Source: Chaetoderma sp. LZ-2023a
Taxonomy: Eukaryota; Mollusca; Caudofoveata; Chaetodermatida; Chaetodermatidae
DNA length: 64,000 bases
Direction of reading: 5' to 3'
NCBI GenBank assembly: GCA_034401795.1
Contig: CM067370.1
Coordinates: 102,862,028-102,926,027 of the forward strand
The notes below the pieces were generated by a model. It saw only the letters and a program-made list of their open reading frames with translations. It was not told where the DNA came from and did not search any database. Position 1 is the stretch's first letter. Every line of letters starts with the position of its first letter. This document shows positions 10,651 through 21,168 of this stretch, one piece after another. The translations under genes were made by a program, and so were the position numbers.

Positions 10651-12499
10651 AACATACACGCAGTCAATTTGAACATTTCGGGACGCTCGTGTAGGAAGCG
10701 TCCCTTGGCCTGGGAGATTATGTTCGGAATCTCGGGCAACTGCACTGGGTTTTCCACCAACAGATCTAGCAGATCCGTGAACCACGCCCTGCTCGGCCAA
10801 TACGGCGCTATTAGCAGGACCAGACACGGTTCCCCCCTGATCTTCACCAATACCTTCGGTAGAAGGCTGGTGGGTGGGTATGCGTAAGCGTGCATCCCCC
10901 TCCAGCTTATCGCCAGAGCGTCTGTATCGACGGCATTTGGATCTGGAATCGGCGAGACATAAGTCATGATTTGAGCATTTTCCTTTGTGGCGAACAAGTC
11001 CACGTTGGGTTTGCCCCAATGCTCGAAGATCCTTCGTAGAACTGGAGGGTTGAGGGACCATTCTGTTGGCAGAATTCTCTGTCTGCGAGACAAAGCATCC
11101 GCCAGAATGTTCAATCGGCCTGGAATGTGAGCTGCTTTCAAAACAACTGAGTAATTCCTGCACCATTGAATCAAGTGCCACACTTTGATACAAAGTGTGG
11201 GAGACCTGGTCCCGCCGTGGCGATTTATGTATGATACTACCGTCGAATTGTCCGACCGTATCAATATCACCTTGCCCCTGATCATCGGAAGAAACTCTTC
11301 CAACGCCAGTTCCACTGCCATCATTTCCAACAGATTGATATGCAGTTGACTCTCCAGGAGAGTCCATGTGCCCGAGACCTGGTGTTCTCCCGGGCAGGCA
11401 CCCCACCCTTCCAGCGACGCATCCATGTACACGGACAGCTGGGGGCGAGGTAGGTGCAGCGAAACCCCTACTAGGAGATTCTGACGCTGTTTCCACCATA
11501 GCAGATGCGATATTATCGGCTCCAAAACTGGAACCAGTTTTGACAGGGGTTCTGTTCTCTGTTTCCAGAGAGACATCAGATACAACTGGATAGGTCTCCT
11601 CATTAGAGCAGCGAACGGGATCACCTGCTCCATGGAGACCATCATTCCCAGCATCTGAAGAAACCGCCTCGCCTGAATGTGGTTTCCCACTCGAAAACTC
11701 GAGGATGGCTAACAGAGACACCACTCTGGGCTCTGACGGGTAAACCCTGCCCTCCTCGAGATCGAATCGCATCCCCAAATAAATGATTTCTCATTGTTGA
11801 CTATCCAGCCTAGATCTGAAAGTAACTTCAGAGTCAGAGCAGTATCCACGTTCAACCTGGCTGCCGAGTCTGCCTTGAGCAGCCAGTCGTCTATGTAGGT
11901 GTGTAGCGCCACGTTCTCTTTTCTGAGAAACGCTGTCACCGCAAGGACCACTCTTGTGAAAACCCTCGGAGCTGTCGACAGGCCAAACGGGAGAACTGTA
12001 AACTCCCATACTTGATTCTGAAACGCAAATCTCAGAAACCTGTGCCAACTCCGGTTCATTGGAATGTGGAAATATGCATCTTTCAGATCGATCGCCACAC
12101 ACCACATTCCCTTCCTCAATCCCGCCATTACCGATCTCGGCGTTTCCATCTGGAACCAAGGCGTATGGATAAACCAATATAATGGCCTGAGATTGAGTAT
12201 GCGTCTCCATCCCCCGTGCTATTGGGGACAAGGAACATGTTTGAATAGAAGCCTGGAGTGTTCCGGTTCGCTGGTTTTATTGCTCCCTTCAGAAGCAAAC
12301 CCGACACCTCCTTTTGCACGGCTTCTAACTTGTCTGGCTCCCTTGGTACGAGTGTCCAGACAGGTGCCAAAGACAGATCTTGTGGCGGAAAGTCCCACCA
12401 CTCCGGCATGTAACCCTGGGATAACCATCCCAGGACCAGACTGTCTGATGTCACACCTCGCCATGCCTCGACGAAACGCATGAGCCTTCCACCCACCAT
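10482..12499 (-). pseudogene. DIRS reverse transcriptase-RNase H, broken by three frameshifts
   Basis: The protein would copy element RNA and degrade it. RT motifs run from the 5' side: PGFYSNMFLVP (12250), RRILNLRPL (about 12200), AIDLKDAYFHIPM with motif A Asp (12090), LPFGLSTAPRVFT (11985), and YIDDWLL with the motif C Asp pair (11890). RNase H follows: SVYMDASLEGWGA, LLEMMAVELAL, LIRSDNSTVVSYIN and NILADALSRR give the Asp, Glu, Asp and Asp positions (11430-11080). Three frame changes interrupt it, near 12225, near 11785 (before YLGMRFDLEEG) and near 11695. The frame from 11690 to 10482 is open. All active-site residues survive, so inactivation looks recent. Confidence 0.82.
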
Positions 12500-12703
12500 A
12501 GACGCCTCGACGTCTAACGGGGTTGTCCGGCTCGCGGTCCGCTACCCACCCCCCACCCTCTCTTAACGAGAGAGAGAGAACCATTTCGGTCTTGGCACGG
12601 CGGGTATAACTGGCACCGCTGTTCCTGTCGCACAGGTGTGGTCCAGGCGGATATGAAGGGAGCTCTCGTACCCTCAGGTACGATCCGCCCCCTTCTGTCC
12701 GCC

Positions 12704-13786
12704 CTAGGAGGACTTACCCTTATCCTTCCCCTTGCCCTTCCCGCCTCTAGGGCGGTCAGGAGCAACCTTCGTGAGGGTAGGAGCCTCAACAACCTTCCTG
12801 GCTTTCTTAGCCGGCGGCGGCTGAGAAAAACCAGCTGAAGCAGAAGTCGCAGCAGGCTTAGCTTTCGCCTTGCCCTTATGCTTCTTCTGCTTCTTTGGAG
12901 GTTGTCCAGCTAGCGGTTTCCCTACAGCCCCTAGTGCTTGCGCTTGGCGCACTAGCTCCAGCTGTAGGTTGACCGCCAACCGATTCTGCGCGATACTGGC
13001 CGTATCTAGGATGGCCCGCGCAAGAAGACGCTCCCTGACTGCCGTAGCCGGACGCATATGGTCAATAACCATTTGCCTCCTGGATTTGGTCACATGCGCC
13101 TGCACCCTTGCCAATGCGTCCATAGACAGCACCAAGCCGTCATTCACGCACGAAAGCGCCACAGGTGGCACAGGGTGGCCTGCCCCCGCTTCAGCCCACA
13201 CCGACTGAAGGAGACGATAAGAGTGGTTGACAGCACTCACAGCTGCCCTCACACCCTCGTCGCATAGGGACAGGACTTCCTCTTGGTGTACCTGGGACCT
13301 GTCCACAAGTGCCGGACCGGGGCCACCCGCTCCAGCACTCTGAACCCCCAGGACCCATCGGTCATCCTCCGTGACCGACGGCACTACACCATATCTGTCG
13401 TATTCCCCGCGCGGAATATGACACCTTGCCCGCACCTCCCTGGAGGCCGCAGGGAGCTGGCCCTTGGTCGCAAGTTGCTTGCTATAAATAGCATCCAACA
13501 ACTCTATGAACCGTGGATCCAGTCCCACTGACTGGAGCCGGGCCGCGGGCAAGATCCCCGTCCGAATCGATGCAACCGACGGACGGGGCGCATCCTCCTC
13601 GGCCGTGGCCGAAACCACAGACGGGTCCACCCTGGCTAGCCAAGCCAGCGCCTCGGACCAGTCTATTTCCGAGGAGGAAACACCCGCAAACACGTCACCC
13701 GTTGACGCGCTCATGGGTCTGCCAGCCACGGCCTCCCAGCAAGGAGCTCCGGTACCACCCGGTTCCGCCGCCACCCCATGAACCAT
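12704..13786 (-). CDS. DIRS gag-like protein, C-terminal part
   Basis: This 360-residue open frame ends in a strongly basic, Lys/Gly-rich tail (QPPKKQKKHKGKAKAKPA at about 290-310, then GGKGKGKDKGKSS at the end). Such a tail suits nucleic-acid binding. The middle is helical and Arg-rich. It lies between the N-terminal gag region and RT, in the position of gag in DIRS elements. It has no catalytic motif. It is in the same frame as the upstream segment ending at 13835; two stops (TAA at 13835-13837 and TGA at 13808-13810) separate them. The two were probably one gag frame. Confidence 0.6.
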   Translation of the reverse strand: MVHGVAAEPGGTGAPCWEAVAGRPMSASTGDVFAGVSSSEIDWSEALAWLARVDPSVVSATAEEDAPRPSVASIRTGILPAARLQSVGLDPRFIELLDAIYSKQLATKGQLPAASREVRARCHIPRGEYDRYGVVPSVTEDDRWVLGVQSAGAGGPGPALVDRSQVHQEEVLSLCDEGVRAAVSAVNHSYRLLQSVWAEAGAGHPVPPVALSCVNDGLVLSMDALARVQAHVTKSRRQMVIDHMRPATAVRERLLARAILDTASIAQNRLAVNLQLELVRQAQALGAVGKPLAGQPPKKQKKHKGKAKAKPAATSASAGFSQPPPAKKARKVVEAPTLTKVAPDRPRGGKGKGKDKGKSS

Positions 13787-13834
13787 ACCAGTCCATGAGA
13801 TAGGTCCTCACGGAAAACCGTCCCGACCCGTAGC

Positions 13835-14561
13835 TTACGCGGAACCATGGCCAAACACAGGCGCCAACGGCACCCCATGTCCGACCGCCGGGCCGGGCGA
13901 GATAGGTGAGTACCATGCCCGGCCCTGCACACCGGTCACCACGCCAGCTGGTGCCAAACCAACCGACACGGAACCGGTGCCCGATACCAGATTGGCCTCA
14001 ACCACAGGCGGAGCCGCTGCCCTGGCTTGCGCCAAGCCAGACAGATGGAGGGCGGTTCCATCCAGGACGGAATCGACCTCCATATGCTCCACCCGTGGCA
14101 TCACAGGCCGCAGCAATAACTCCTCTTCGGCCTCCTCGTCCAAGGAGAGGGTCCGTACCAGGCATGGAATGGAGAGCAACTGCCCCCCAACCTTCGGAAG
14201 CAGTGACGACACCAGCGTGGGCAGAACGCTATGCAGAAAACCCTGCATAGCCGGACCGAACCACGCCGGCGGTGCCATCTCCGCCACCTCCAGCTGGGGA
14301 CGTGGAGCGCCCCCACCGGCCGAACCGGACGCTCCACGATTTAACCTCGGACCGCCTGACCCCGCGTCAGACACAGCCACATCCTTCTGGCCAAGGAACT
14401 TTACCATCATATCGACGGACCACACTGCGCACACATTACATCGATGATCATGGTTACAGGGCGTACACCTAAAACAGACATGGTCCTTAAACACGACGCG
14501 TACAAACTTATGGCACTCGTCACATGATGGCGGGGCTGGCTTGGCCTATAAAATAAGCACA
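13835..14561 (-). CDS. DIRS gag-like protein, N-terminal part with Cys/His cluster
   Basis: The open frame extends upstream of the Met at 14494. Its first ~50 residues carry a zinc-binding-like cluster: CDECHKF, then HVCFRC, CNHDH and CNVC. The rest is Gly/Ala/Pro-rich. The start is uncertain because the frame is open from a candidate splice acceptor (tttgtgcttattttatag, minus strand, just upstream of 14551) with no good Met before the Cys cluster. A spliced leader joined at that point is possible. The alternative is initiation at the Met at 14494, which would drop the first Cys pair. Confidence 0.45.
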
Positions 14562-15408
14562 AACCTACAATAAGCAAGCGGAACGAGACACGGATGGAAG
14601 GCAGACAATTAATTTTCAAATAAATTGACCATAAATTAAATGTAACCCTCCCGCACCCCACCCCGCAACGTTACAGCAAAGATCGCATTGATTATGACGA
14701 CAAGAACGAAGCGGGCATAAATACACCCATAATTGATCCTCCAGGATGTATCACGGCTCCAGGAATCATATCGCATAGCATTCAGGGTATATTTACCAAT
14801 CAATATAAATTTTACTCCTAACGAAAGCCGACACGATATGTGAAGAAACAACAAAATGTAAACAAACTGCTGTAGCACACGGTAAAACCGCAGACCACGC
14901 ATCTCACAAGAATTTTGACACCACCGATCATTGCAAACCGATCGTGATCACACGTAAACATGACCATTCCAAAGTTTTCTGGTACCATTTTTAGTACGCA
15001 GCACCCAGAACAGATGCGCGAATTAATGAAAACATTTTCTTCGCATAAACATCCGAGCCTCACGGGTGTGACGTCACCCGCTCGGACCCTACGGAAAACG
15101 ACGTCAGCCGATATTCGTGTTAGAAAAACCGTAGCAAACACCTATTTTCATATCTGCCGATCGCCTGTTGGGATTTAAAGAAGGCGATCGTCTGGCATAT
15201 CTCGTTAGCACACGTCCCAGATTCTATGGGGTCAGAAATTGGAACATGGGACACAACGAATTTTAGAGACCTAAGTCTTTTAACTATGGATAATAAGGAA
15301 TTATACAACCTGGTCTTCATTGGCGGTATTCTCCATTTTATCCAGTTATATCCTTTTACGAACGCACACTATCAAATCACAGACAAGACTTAGATTTCCT
15401 TCACAAGA
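14562..15408 (-). promoter_or_regulatory. DIRS 5' leader / presumptive promoter region
   Basis: No convincing ORF lies between the 5' terminal repeat and gag. The region contains 'gtgacgtcac' (15069-15078) and a second 'gacgtca' (15100), which are CRE/ATF-like palindromes. Its position suggests that transcription of the element starts here. This is inference from position and motifs only. Confidence 0.35.
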
Positions 15409-15473
15409 GCCAGCTGTCAAGGCCAGCTGTGTATCAGAAAGTAACAGAATGGTGAGTATTGATCGAAGGAGAA
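15409..15473 (-). repeat. DIRS 5' inverted terminal repeat
   Basis: It is the inverted counterpart of 8823-8878, with the shared core 'tatcagaaagtaacagaatg'. Its outer end (gatcgaaggagaa) is specific to this side and recurs, inverted, at 9093-9105 in the internal complementary region. Confidence 0.85.
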
Positions 15474-15826
15474 AGGATATTCGCAGCCACATTCACAGAC
15501 CCCACAGAATATTGGCAACATGCCAAATGTATAGCCAATCCTATACACCCATGTACCAAAAAATAACTTCCTTCTGTCAAAACATGAGCAGAACACAGCT
15601 TCAAAAGCTCAAACACCTGGATAAGGTATTCCACAAAAATTGCTGTCGACCAGCACTAATCTTCCCAACCCATGGGGCCCCATATCTCAACTACAGAATT
15701 ATTGAAGTATTATGTCACGGCCCTGAAAGCGCGGAAGCAACAGCTTTCAGCAAGAATCGTGAAAAATTCTGGATCTATCAGCTACATTGCATGGATCCTA
15801 TATGCATCAATCACCCTGATCGGTAA
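15474..15826 (+). pseudogene. Penelope-like element, 3' continuation after DIRS insertion
   Basis: The frame beginning KDIRSHIHRP continues SLKD at 8785 to give the usual Penelope thumb sequence (NLxDILVxSxI-like). Further on, LNYRIIEVLCHGP and NREKFWIYQLHCMDP-CIN resemble the C-terminal end of Penelope proteins, where a Glu/Lys-rich Trp-containing helix precedes HPxGIN. A clear GIY-YIG endonuclease signature is not visible, so that domain is deleted or decayed. The stop is at about 15824. Confidence 0.55.
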
Positions 15827-15917
15827 TCTCATTTGGTAGTAAAACAAGTGTCCATAAACGTGTTACTATGAAATCTAGACATGAAACAGTTAAAACATTA
15901 TAATGTATGGTTCTGAC

Positions 15918-16300
15918 CACTCACTCAAGTATATGACATCATAACTTGTTACGCCACTTGTCAGTTGACGTCACAATACATAGTGACATATCTAACTCCT
16001 TCATGAACTTTGAAAAGTCTGTCAGGTGTAGCACTTGTATGTCTTTGATGATTTCCTATTTTAATAAACATTCTGTTAACTATTTTGAAACTAATTTTAC
16101 TGGGCGCTGTTGCTGGGATATGCATCAACAGTGACGAGTCAAGTTAGTTTCAAAATATTGAATGGCTTAACTGTAGCCTATAGTTACCGCAACTTTACGG
16201 CTCAAAGTATATAAATAGATTCCAAGTGGAAAAAGTTGGTGGATCTTAGCTAGAAATGGGCGGGACATAGTTAGAAATGGGCGGGGCATGGCTAGAAATT
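15918..16300 (+). repeat. family A element
   Basis: It has 'ttgacgtcaca' at 15964, AATAAAC at 16062 and hairpin arms 'gttaactattttgaaactaa' and 'agttagtttcaaaatattga'. The tail has two copies of 'tagaaatgggcgggacatag'-type units. The loop arm is partly mismatched (ctgggatatgcatcaacag). Confidence 0.75.
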
Positions 16301-16845
16301 ACCCCCTCCCCCCCCCCCCCCCACCACACACGCACCCCATACACCGCCTATTTCCCCATGGGATATTAGAGAAATTATTTTGTATAATTGTAGCCATTTG
16401 ATGATACATATTCTTGTCCAATAAAGGTAATAATAATAACATAAAATTGTATATAATTACGGCTGGGGTAATAGGGAAATTAGTTTTTGTAGCCATCTGA
16501 TGATTCATAAGCTTTGCCCAAGAAATATGATAATACTATCCTAATAAATATTAGGGCGCGGACTTCCATGTTAGAGACTCGCCCGGTATATATATACCAT
16601 ACGATATCCGATACGCGCGCACACGCCTGCACATATAATTCACCCACACGCGTGCACACACGTGCGCGCGCAGATCAAGGACGGCAAAAACATAATCCAC
16701 CCATGCGCAGACACGCATGTACATGTACACATGTGTATATATGCGCGCGGGTGGGTGAATTATATACGCGTATCGGTGGATGTGTGTGGGGTGGGGGTGT
16801 TTGCGCTCACGTACGTGGGTGTGCATGTATGCGTGTGCGTCTGTG

Positions 16846-16918
<73 letters not shown>

Positions 16919-17076
16919 GCGCGTGTAGATTGTTTTGGCTTCAGTCTTTGATCTGTGCACGCGCGGGTGAGTGTGTCATGTGCGGGTGGTGGTTTTTTGG
17001 TCTCATGGTTTTCTTGGCAGCTCTTTTGTAATCAGCAGGACCCCCCCCCCCCCCCCCCGATTGTGGTTGCTCTTAT
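16301..17076. other. microsatellite-rich stretch with no gene
   Basis: It holds a poly-C run (about 16305-16321), CA/TG-rich alternating purine-pyrimidine DNA (16600-16840), a CGTG tetranucleotide array (16846-16922) and a second poly-C run (17041-17058). Long open frames reading Cys-Val-Arg-Ala or Thr-His-Ala-Arg repeats here are artefacts of the array. The alternating pattern is able to form Z-DNA. Confidence 0.7.
16846..16922. repeat. (CGTG)n microsatellite, ~19 units
   Basis: Uninterrupted tetranucleotide repeat gtgcgtgcgtgc. Confidence 0.95.
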
Positions 17077-18323
17077 TATTAGCTCACCTGGCCAGAATGC
17101 CTAAGTGAGCTTATGCCATGGCGACCGTCGGGCGTCTGTCCGGCGTCCGTACATACGTCAACTTTTTTCCTTAAACGACTTCTCAAGAACCACTGGGCTG
17201 ATTTCAATTAGATTTGGCAGGAAGTATCCTTAAGGCATAGGGATCCAAGTTTGTTCAAACGAAGCCTATCGGCCAATTTGGCCGCTGGCCATCTTGGATT
17301 TCGGCCGATTTTAGGAAAAAATTTAACAATCTTCTCCGAAACCGTGTGGTGGATTGAAGCAAACCCCATGAAATATGATCTAGGGCAAGAGCTGAACCAA
17401 GTTTGTTCAAGGGTGCTTGACTGGTCAAATGGTTCGGCGGCCATTTTGATTGACCTAGTTTTAGCAAAAATGACTTCTCCGGAACCGCTGAAGGGATCGG
17501 GTCGAAATTTGGCAGATATGATTAGGGCCTAAGGGCCATTAAAATGTGTTCAAGGGAAGTTGATCCGTCAAAAACATGGCCGCAGCGGGCCAATCAAAAT
17601 ACAGCAGGTTTGGTGACCATATTGGATTTTTTAAATGGATTTTGAGGCTGAAATTGGTTATATATATATATATATATATATATATTTTCTTTTTTTAGGT
17701 ATTCTCATCTCAAATTTGCAATTTTCAAAACTGTCGGATAAACGGTTTGGCGGCCATCTTGGATCATTTTCCAGCCAAAAGCTCCCATACTAAAGCAATG
17801 GGAAATTTAAAATGTCTTCTAGAACTACTGGGCCGACTTCAATTATATTTAGAAGGAAGCATCCTTAGGTTGTAGAGATTCAAATTTGTTCAAGCGAAGC
17901 CAATCAGCCAATTTGTCCGGTGGCCATCTTTGATTTTGTCAGGTTTTTAAAAATGTCTTTAAAAATTTTCGCCGAAACTGAGCATTGATTCAAAAGTCAT
18001 AAAATATCATTTAGGGCACGAGCTGAACCAAGTTTGTTCAAGGGAACTTGATTTGCCAAATGGTTGCACGGCCATCTTGGATGGCCTGGTTTTCATGAAA
18101 GTAACTTCGTCTCCATAGCCACTGAACGGATTGGGCCGAAACTTTGGAGATATGATATTGATGACTAAGGGCCCTTAAAGTTTGTTCAAGAAAAGTTGAT
18201 GCATAAAGAAACATGGCCTCTGTTTTCTTCCGACAAGTCCGCTCAACTCATTAGAGTTTTACTTATTGGTAATGACCATTCTAGTTTCGATGACTATGGT
18301 CCAGGTCCCTTGGGCCTCTTGTA
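17077..18323 (+). repeat. dispersed repeat array, ~630-bp units (copy 1)
   Basis: It opens with TTAGCTCACCTGG and 'gagcttatgccatggcgacc' and closes with 'cccttgggcctcttg'. About two units repeat: 'tctcaagaaccactgggctg' near 17185 recurs as 'tctagaactactgggccgac' near 17816. A second half-unit motif (cttctccggaaccgctg) lies ~290 bp after each. 'ggccatcttggat' recurs every ~150-300 bp. A TA run is embedded at about 17659-17685. Similar sequences are common in bivalve and other invertebrate genomes, from general recollection. No protein is encoded. Confidence 0.75.
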
Positions 18324-18992
18324 TTGGATTTATATTGGTGAGATATTCTCTAAGGGGAAAATATTTATTTGTTCTTATTTACCAATATATAATGGATTGT
18401 AGCCGGGACTAAATGATAAGACTTGGTTCCAGAATTCCATATGAAATGATATTATTGTTGTCTCGTAATGTCAATGACCCATAATATAAGTAACAAACAT
18501 GTGCACTGTTGAAAGCGTTTCCTGGCTTACACATTGCAGCAAACTTCCAGTGAATAATGAATGATCATATGCAGCAGCTGTGTGATTATAAGTACGATGG
18601 CCTGTGGCTCATTGGGACTTGGTCTATGATTGTCTTTTGAAAAAAGGCCCACTGGTTAATTTGTCCCTTATTGCGTGATGAAGAATGTGTCCCCTGAGAC
18701 AACATGCGTTCTTTAAGACGGTGGTTAGTTACGTGGGCATGTGTCTTAAAATAATTATTTCCTCGATGCAAGAGATGGCTCTTGTCTTTAGTGAAGCTGT
18801 TTTAGCGCTCATTGGTTATGTAAATAAAAACATGACATATTTCACGATGATATGTAGAGTATATCAAATGTTTTGCCATTTGGTATCCAATTTATCACAC
18901 GAGTTTAGTAAAATCCCATTTGGATTGATTATCCTAATCCAATGCGATCTTACTAAACGAGTATAATAAATTTAGTATGCAATGACAACAGG
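18324..18992. other. no gene recognised
   Basis: I find no coding region or clear repeat. There is one local inverted pair around 18890-18965 ('gagtttagtaaaatcccatt' and 'cttactaaacgagtataat'). Confidence 0.4.
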
Positions 18993-19135
18993 TTTGTTTC
19001 AAAATATTGAATGGCTTAGCTGTATAGTTACCGCGACTTTATGGCTCAAAGCATATAAATAGATTCCAACACGAGTGAAAAAGGTTGGTGGATCTTAGCT
19101 AGAAATGGGTGGGGCATAGCTAGAAATTGGCACAC
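18993..19135 (+). repeat. family A 3' half (truncated)
   Basis: It starts in the second hairpin arm ('gtttcaaaatattgaatggc') and keeps the tail through 'tagaaatgggtggggcatag'. The CRE-like half and first arm are missing. A poly-C-like or CA-rich end follows, as in the copy at 15918-16300, so the two share a subfamily. Confidence 0.7.
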
Positions 19136-19280
19136 ACGTACCCACACACCCTATTTCCCCGTGGAGTATTAGAGAAATTTATGTCATTTTCTTCCCATTT
19201 TGCATTATTTTTGTCCATCGCTGTTTACAGTATAACAAAATATGGGGACAAACGCAACATCCTTCATGATTTCAGGAATT

Positions 19281-19652
19281 GATGAATCCATTTTCTCAGT
19301 CAATCATATGACGTCATCATTAACTGTGTCAGATGTATGCTGATGTCATAATCAATTGCGTCATGATAATTGCGTCATTCGTGACGCTATTTTGTCCGTC
19401 ATATACGCTTAATAGTTACACGAATTGTATGTCTTTACTATTTAATAAACATTCTGTTAAATATTTTGAAACTAATTTGACTGGGCAGCACCCAGTAAAA
19501 CTAGTTTCAAAATATTCAACAGCTTACCCGTATAGTTTCCTGGAAATTGAGATTCAGAGATTGCAAGGATCGATTGATCCCACCACGGGCAAAGCGTGAG
19601 TCGCACTTGGCTAAAGATGGGCGGGGCATAGTTAAAACGGGATTCCTCCATT
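19281..19652 (+). repeat. family A element
   Basis: Inverted ends are gatgaatccatt and ggattcctccatt. Between them are 'atatgacgtcatcat' (19306), AATAAACATTCTG before the hairpin, and arms 'gttaaatattttgaaactaa' and 'tagtttcaaaatattcaaca'. The loop-proximal Gln-rich segment is deleted (tgggcagcaccca), so the hairpin is shorter. The tail has 'gatcgattgatcc' and 'gatgggcggggcatagt'. Confidence 0.8.
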
Positions 19653-19673
19653 AAAATTAGTTATGTTTGATTG

Positions 19674-20347
19674 ATTGAAGGTGCATATTCACTCCAAAAT
19701 GCTTCAAAATTAAGTTGTTAAAATTGCATACATTTAGAGACTTAATTTTAACCCTCACCCCTCTGATGTTATAATTTAAAATTTTCAAATTAAATTAAAA
19801 GTTGAACTGGTCTTCATTCTCTAAAACAAATTTAGTGGAGGTTCCTGTCGTAAACAGCAACATCGGCCAGAAAAAATCTTTTAAAATGTACATCAGTTTC
19901 TATGCCATTGGCACAGTAAAAGATATTAGAATATTGGCACCTGCCAGGGGCCGTATTCACGAAGAGGGCTTGCACCCTAGAAGAGGCGTAACTATGAGGC
20001 GTAAGTTACGCAGGGCGTAAGCTACGCCCTCTTCGTAAATACGGTCACAAAGTGTTAAGGGTTACATTGTGTGCATAGATTTAATGAAACGAAATAAATG
20101 TTGACAAATGATGATTTCATTCCGTATAAATTAATATAATCTTTTAGTTGTAAAGTTGAATTAGGGACTAGTGTCTATAATTCAATTTACCATTTAGAAA
20201 ATTTTATTAATTTATACGAAATGAAATCATCAGATATGAAGATTTATTTCGTTTCATTAACTCTACGCACACCATTTAAGCCTCTAAAAGTATAAAAGTT
20301 TACCAACTTTTATCTTCAAGAATTTTAGTGTGAATATGCACCTTTAA
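19674..20347. repeat. family C foldback element, enlarged by internal insertion
   Basis: The outer ends are inverted: 'gaaggtgcatattcactcc' at the left and 'gtgtgaatatgcaccttt' at the right. The inner parts 'taatgaaacgaaataaatg', 'tgatgatttcattccgtata' and their inverses 'tatacgaaatgaaatcatca', 'atttatttcgtttcatta' pair as well. The left arm is interrupted by about 300 bp (roughly 19750-20060). The interruption carries a separate palindrome and TTAACCCT/AGGGTTA-like edges, so a smaller element seems to have inserted. Compare the uninterrupted copy at 45829-46182. Confidence 0.7.
19950..20045. repeat. family D short palindrome inside family C copy
   Basis: 'gccgtattcacgaagagggc' pairs with 'gccctcttcgtaaatacggt' around inner palindromic pieces such as gcgtaagttacgc. 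Only this one copy is seen in the window. Confidence 0.65.
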
Positions 20348-20580
20348 ATTTTACGTGTTTCACTGAAATTTATAATCATATTTCCATAACTAGTAGTAGC
20401 ACATTTCACGTGTTGCCAACAACAAAGGAATGGTACAACCAACATCACCCCATCAGTGCTGCTACCATACAACGCTTAAATACTTTCATGTTTTCAAAAG
20501 AAAAGCAGAAGCATGTTAGTTAGTACAAATTTGAAAAGATGTAAGAAATGTTCTGCAATGGTATTGAACATTTTGAACAT

Positions 20581-20955
20581 AATGGAGGATTCCAATTTAT
20601 CCATGAGTCATATGACGTCACAATCAACTATGTGACGTGTATGTGGACATCATAATCAATAACGTACGTCATTCTCATGTATGACGTAGATAAGTTCGTC
20701 ACGAACACATAATTGATGACGGACTAAGAGTCGTGGTACGAATTGTATGTCTTTACTATTTAATAAACGTCCCGTTGAATATATAATAGACAGCAACAGC
20801 ACCTAGTCAAATTAGTTTCAAAATATTCACCAGCTTAAACGTATAATTTTCTGGAAATTGATAGTCAGGGAGTTCCGGGATCGATCAATCACAATACGGA
20901 CGAAGTGTGGGTAGAGCTTAGCTAGAGATGGGCGGGGCCTAACTAAAACTGGTTG
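20581..20955 (+). repeat. family A element
   Basis: It starts with aatggaggattcc. CRE-like 'atatgacgtcacaatcaac' and 'cattctcatgtatgacgtag' follow, then AATAAACG. The first arm is largely deleted; the second arm 'gtcaaattagtttcaaaata' is intact. The tail has 'gggatcgatcaatc' and 'gatgggcggggcctaactaa'. Confidence 0.75.
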
Positions 20956-21168
20956 CTGCCTAAGTCAGAAATGTATTCCAATCCAATTATGTTTAAAATC
21001 TTAAACACAACATTTCTTACTAAATAACATGTTTCTGTTTTCGTTTTGGAAACATGTTAACTTAGTCATGAGTTGTACTGTACACTAGTGTAAGATCAAA
21101 TTGTATGTAATGGTTTAATGACTGTTATACAATTGACTATAAGCTTGCTTATAATGCCTTGTGTCAAC

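Larger units (their letters stand above)
8786..15473 (-). mobile_element. DIRS1-type retrotransposon, both termini present, nested in the Penelope-like element
   Basis: This 6.69-kb element is read on the minus strand. From its 5' end it has an inverted terminal repeat (15409-15473), a leader, a gag-like region, reverse transcriptase plus RNase H, a tyrosine recombinase ORF, an internal complementary region (9035-9142) and the 3' inverted terminal repeat (8786-8880). This order, and the use of a tyrosine recombinase in place of an integrase, define the DIRS class. Such elements are thought to integrate from a circular DNA intermediate, usually without target duplication. The Penelope reading frame stops at 8785 (SLKD) and continues at 15474 (DIRSH), so the boundaries are known to within a few bases. 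The gag and RT regions carry stops and frameshifts; the recombinase frame is open. Confidence 0.88.

Noticed and set aside
9640-11778. Single 712-residue protein as one functional DIRS enzyme
   Set aside because: Only the last ~330 residues resemble recombinase; the rest is the wrong frame over the RT/RNase H region, apart from ~30 RT residues near its start that belong to the frameshifted RT.
10612-14502. Many plus-strand frames of 60-156 codons across the DIRS element
   Set aside because: They are shadows of the GC-rich minus-strand DIRS genes.
16514-17031. Cys-Val-Arg-Ala and Thr-His-Ala-Arg repeat frames, also at 60219-60778
   Set aside because: Produced by CGTG tetranucleotide arrays; no composition typical of genes outside the array.
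641-17058. Poly-C runs (641-656, 16305-16321, 17041-17058) as functional G-quadruplex sites
   Set aside because: Single uninterrupted runs of similar length recur at several sites and could be partly sequencing or assembly length errors; no further support.
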